DNA of 8,341 bases from Bacillota bacterium (GTDB lineage Bacteria; Bacillota_A; Clostridia; Lachnospirales; Lachnospiraceae), in NCBI GenBank assembly GCA_023443925.1, contig JAEZSL010000103.1, positions 1 to 8,341 on the forward strand, in the 5' to 3' direction. Of the stretch, positions 6,156 through 8,341 are shown one piece after another. The notes beneath the pieces are model-generated. The model ran no database searches. It saw only the letters and a list, made by a program, of their open reading frames with translations, and was not told the DNA's origin. How positions within the stretch are numbered: position 1 is the first letter of the stretch; each line of letters begins with the position of its first letter. A program made the position numbers and the translations under genes.

Positions 6156-7505
6156 ATGAAATTGAAGAAGGTATTAGCAGCAGTTATGGCCGTTATGATG
6201 GCAATGTCTTTAGCAGCTTGCGGTGGTGGTAAATCTACGGACAAATCAAATGAAACAACAAGTACCGCCAATGAGACAAAGTCAGAAACAACACAAAGCA
6301 CAGATCAAAAAGCGGAGGTATCCGGTGATACGCTTATCGTAGCAATATGGGATACGAATCAGGAACCTGGAATAAGAAAGATTATGGATGATTTCACCGC
6401 CCAGACCGGAATTAAGGCAGAGATTCAGGTTACACCCTGGGACCAGTACTGGACCATGCTGGAAGCAGGAGCAACCGGCGGTACATTGCCCGATGTTTTC
6501 TGGATGCATTCCAATGAAATTGCTAAGTATTCCGAATATGAAATGTTATTGGATCTGACTGACAGAATTGCAAAGAGTGACAAAGTTGATTTATCAAAAT
6601 TCCCTCAGGATATTGTTAATATCTATAAATGGGAAGGCGAGAAACAATACGCCATGCCCAAAGATATTGATACCATTGCATTATGGTATAATAAAACCAT
6701 GTTTGATGAAGCTGGTCTTTCCTATCCGGATGATTCCTGGACCTGGGATGATTTTAAAGAAGCCTGCAAGAAACTGACCAAGCCCGACGGAAGCCAGTAT
6801 GGATATGCCATTAAACCAGGTAATACTCAGGATGGTTGGTATAATATGGTTTATGACATGGGCGGTACAATTATTACCGACGATAAGAAAGCTTCCGGAT
6901 TTGATCAGGAAGGTACGATTAAAGCAATTGATTTTGCTTCCGGCCTGGTAAAAGAAGGTTTAACACCGTCCTATGAAACCTTAGCGGAGAATGACCCTAA
7001 TGTATTGTTTAAGGCCGGCAAAGTAGCTATGATAACACAGGGTTCCTGGATGCTTGCGGATCTTTGCAACGATGATTATGTAAAACAAAACGGTGATATT
7101 GCGGTTCTTCCTAAGGATGCAGTTACAGGAAGAAGAGCTTCCATCTATAACGGACTGGGCTGGGCAGCAGCGGCTAATACAGATAAACCGGATGAAGCCT
7201 GGGCGCTTATCGAATATCTGGGTTCACAGGAAGCACAGAAGAAACAGTCCGACTTAGGTATCGTTATATCCGCGTATGAAGGAACTGTAACGAACTGGAC
7301 ACAGGCTTACCCGGATTTTAATGTTCAGGCTTATCTGGATATGATGGGTGATCTGGTAATCAGACCTTATTCCAAAACAACGGTAACCTGGGAAGGTATG
7401 ATAGGTGAAAAACTAGTGGATGCATGGACGGGCAGCAAGAGTGTTGAAGATGTATGTGCAACTATCACAGAAGAGATGAATGCAACCCTGGCAGAAGAAC
7501 AGTAA
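6156..7505 (+). CDS. Sugar ABC transporter solute-binding lipoprotein (family 1)
   Basis: This 449-residue protein is an extracellular solute-binding protein of the carbohydrate ABC transporter type (SBP_bac_1, MalE-like). It captures substrate outside the membrane and delivers it to the permease. The N-terminus is a lipoprotein signal: KLKK, a hydrophobic core, then lipobox LAAC with the acylated cysteine at 22. A Ser/Thr-rich linker (about 23-57) tethers the domain. The mature domain starts near DTLIVAIWD (58-66) and includes PDVFWMHSNE, the hinge-type YAMPKDIDTIALWYNKTMFDEAG and KVAMITQGSWML, all typical of the family. The site aggaggaagg lies just before the ATG. The following gene is a MalF-type permease, and an AraC regulator is divergent. 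Sugar specificity cannot be read from the sequence; the many aromatic residues would fit an oligosaccharide. Confidence 0.95.
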   Translation: MKLKKVLAAVMAVMMAMSLAACGGGKSTDKSNETTSTANETKSETTQSTDQKAEVSGDTLIVAIWDTNQEPGIRKIMDDFTAQTGIKAEIQVTPWDQYWTMLEAGATGGTLPDVFWMHSNEIAKYSEYEMLLDLTDRIAKSDKVDLSKFPQDIVNIYKWEGEKQYAMPKDIDTIALWYNKTMFDEAGLSYPDDSWTWDDFKEACKKLTKPDGSQYGYAIKPGNTQDGWYNMVYDMGGTIITDDKKASGFDQEGTIKAIDFASGLVKEGLTPSYETLAENDPNVLFKAGKVAMITQGSWMLADLCNDDYVKQNGDIAVLPKDAVTGRRASIYNGLGWAAAANTDKPDEAWALIEYLGSQEAQKKQSDLGIVISAYEGTVTNWTQAYPDFNVQAYLDMMGDLVIRPYSKTTVTWEGMIGEKLVDAWTGSKSVEDVCATITEEMNATLAEEQ

Positions 7506-7545
7506 AGAAATTTCGTTTTTTAGGGGTATAATTTAAAAATGTTGT

Positions 7546-7583
7546 GGCAGGCGTCGTCTGAATGAAAAAGGATGAAGTCTGCC
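7546..7583 (+). other. Intercistronic stem-loop after the binding-protein gene
   Basis: Bases 7546-7559 pair with 7570-7583 over 13 of 14 positions, counting G-U pairs, with the core ggcag/ctgcc and a 10-base A-rich loop. There is no U-tract after it, so it is not a standard terminator. Stem-loops between a binding-protein gene and its permease are known, for example in the E. coli mal operon, to protect the upstream mRNA. This would help explain high binding-protein and low permease levels; here that is inference. Confidence 0.55.
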
Positions 7584-7603
7584 CTTCTTAAGTAATTACA
7601 TAT

Positions 7604-7865
7604 ATAGACTTCGAGTGTTAAAAGGTCAATTTTGTGTTTAGAATGAATACTAGCGTATATATATTCAATTTTGCTGCCTTTCCCTCGAACACTATATTTT
7701 TTACAAGTCTCTATCGTCTCAAAAACCAAGCCGGCTGGCTTGATTTTTGGCCAGAGTCTTGACAAAATATAAACAGTGTCCTCGGCCGGTCTACGCAAAA
7801 TCGAATATATATACACTGTATTCATAAACTATACATTTTGAGACCTTTTAACACTCGAAGCCTAT
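7604..7865. mobile_element. 262-bp full-length palindromic (foldback/MITE-like) element
   Basis: The whole segment is an imperfect palindrome centred between 7734 and 7735. The ends are a perfect 19-bp inverted repeat, 7609-7627 (cttcgagtgttaaaaggtc) with 7842-7860, extended outward by atag/ctat past one mismatch. A second block, 7656-7674 with 7795-7813, matches at 18 of 19 positions. The tip, 7720-7732 with 7737-7749, pairs at 12 of 13 around a ggct loop. The arms between these blocks are diverged. TA dinucleotides lie at both borders (7605-7606 and 7863-7864), as after insertion of a Tc1/mariner-IS630 type element. No transposase is encoded. It sits inside the ABC operon. It could instead be a structured RNA; the identity as a mobile element is inference. 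Confidence 0.6.
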
Positions 7866-7882
7866 TCTTACACATAATTAAG

Positions 7883-7888
7883 AAGGAG
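7883..7888 (+). promoter_or_regulatory. Ribosome binding site that decides the permease GTG start
   Basis: The site aaggag is eight bases before GTG at 7897. An ATG at 7889 directly abuts it but opens a frame of only five codons, so GTG is the real start. The bases taagaagg (7879-7886), which overlap this site, are complementary to 7583-7590 upstream of the palindromic element. Confidence 0.75.
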
Positions 7889-7896
7889 ATGAAACT

Positions 7897-8341
7897 GTGG
7901 CATTGAAAGCTAAATCAAGTGGGCAAAAACGAAAAAGAAGTCAGTTTATATGGGGATGGTTTTTTATACTGCCAACCATAGCCGGTTTATTCATTTTGAA
8001 TATTATTCCTATATTTCAGACAATTTACCAGAGCTTCTTTAAAACAGGGGCATTTGGTAAAGGTAACGTATTTGTGGGCTTTAATAATTACAAGAAACTA
8101 ATTGCTGATGAAAGTATCTGGCAGTCTCTTATTAATACATTTAAATATGCGATTGTGGAGGTCCCCTTTTCAATTGCCATAGCAATTATTCTGGCCGTAT
8201 TCTTAAACCGTAAGATTTTCGGCCGTACGGTTTACAGGACGATTTATTTCCTGCCCATGGTTGCGGCTCCGGCAGCAGTTGCTATGGTTTGGAGATGGTT
8301 ATATAATTCTGAATTCGGGTTGTTGAACCATTTATTAAATT
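7897..8341 (+). CDS. Sugar ABC transporter permease, MalF/UgpA type (3' end outside window)
   Basis: The frame is open from GTG at 7897 to the end of the window, giving about 148 residues of an integral membrane permease of the binding-protein-dependent sugar transporters. A basic N-terminus (KAKSSGQKRKRSQ) precedes the first membrane segment, FIWGWFFILPTIAGLFIL. The family motif IFQTIYQSF and the FVGFNNYKKL segment follow. The next membrane segments are near LINTFKYAIVEVPFSIAIA and FLPMVAAPAAVAMVWRWLY, the latter typical of MalF-type proteins. It should pair with a second (MalG-type) permease downstream, outside the window, and a shared ATPase. It is separated from the binding-protein gene by 391 bp containing a stem-loop and a palindromic element, far more than is usual in such operons. 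The GTG start and possible masking of its binding site may lower its expression. Confidence 0.93.
   Translation, partial: MALKAKSSGQKRKRSQFIWGWFFILPTIAGLFILNIIPIFQTIYQSFFKTGAFGKGNVFVGFNNYKKLIADESIWQSLINTFKYAIVEVPFSIAIAIILAVFLNRKIFGRTVYRTIYFLPMVAAPAAVAMVWRWLYNSEFGLLNHLLN

Noticed and set aside
7501..7533. Internal promoter after the binding-protein gene (tataat at 7527-7532)
   Set aside because: There is no acceptable -35 at proper spacing, and the -10 alone is expected by chance in AT-rich DNA.
7520..7825. 101-codon open frame on the - strand across the palindromic element
   Set aside because: It runs through both arms of the inverted repeat and the adjoining stem-loop, shows no recognisable domain, and has no good ribosome binding site. 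The open frame is a by-product of AT-rich palindromic sequence.

Overview
The window looks like chromosomal DNA of an AT-rich, anaerobic, nitrogen-fixing Firmicute of the class Clostridia, possibly a Lachnospiraceae or Clostridium relative. The main evidence is the homocitrate synthase encoded as two adjacent genes (nifV-omega then nifV-alpha), an arrangement known from Clostridium pasteurianum and its relatives, and a thioredoxin-like [2Fe-2S] ferredoxin of the C. pasteurianum type between nifB and nifV. The genus assignment is inference.

Region 1 (1-3359) is the 3' end of a nif operon on the + strand: the C-terminal part of NifB (or of a NifN-B fusion; the N-terminus is outside the window), a [2Fe-2S] ferredoxin, NifV-omega, NifV-alpha and a rho-independent terminator. 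The products serve FeMo-cofactor assembly: NifB makes the Fe-S core precursor, and the NifV pair makes homocitrate, the organic ligand of the cofactor. The ferredoxin is a likely electron carrier. Two things stand out. NifB has an unusual lysine/aspartate-rich linker of eight 5-residue repeats. NifV-omega seems to be a degenerate copy of the catalytic barrel, with its metal and substrate residues replaced, joined to the usual C-terminal domain.

Region 2 (3360-4780) begins with about 480 bp of gene-free DNA holding several short inverted repeats. A secreted protein of unknown function follows. It has a signal peptide, two tandem copies of a 67-68 residue domain and a C-terminal membrane anchor preceded by LPIAG, which resembles a sortase signal. 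The gene ends at a very long (30 bp) near-perfect hairpin that probably terminates transcription from both sides.

Region 3 (4871-8341) is a carbohydrate-uptake locus. An AraC-family regulator on the - strand is divergent from a sugar-type ABC operon, which contains a solute-binding lipoprotein and the start of a MalF-type permease that runs off the window. The regulator presumably controls the transporter through the 400 bp divergent intergenic region. Between the binding protein and the permease lies a 262 bp element that is one long imperfect palindrome with 19 bp perfect ends, most likely a foldback or MITE-like mobile element inserted into the operon. It is the most striking unexplained structure in the window.
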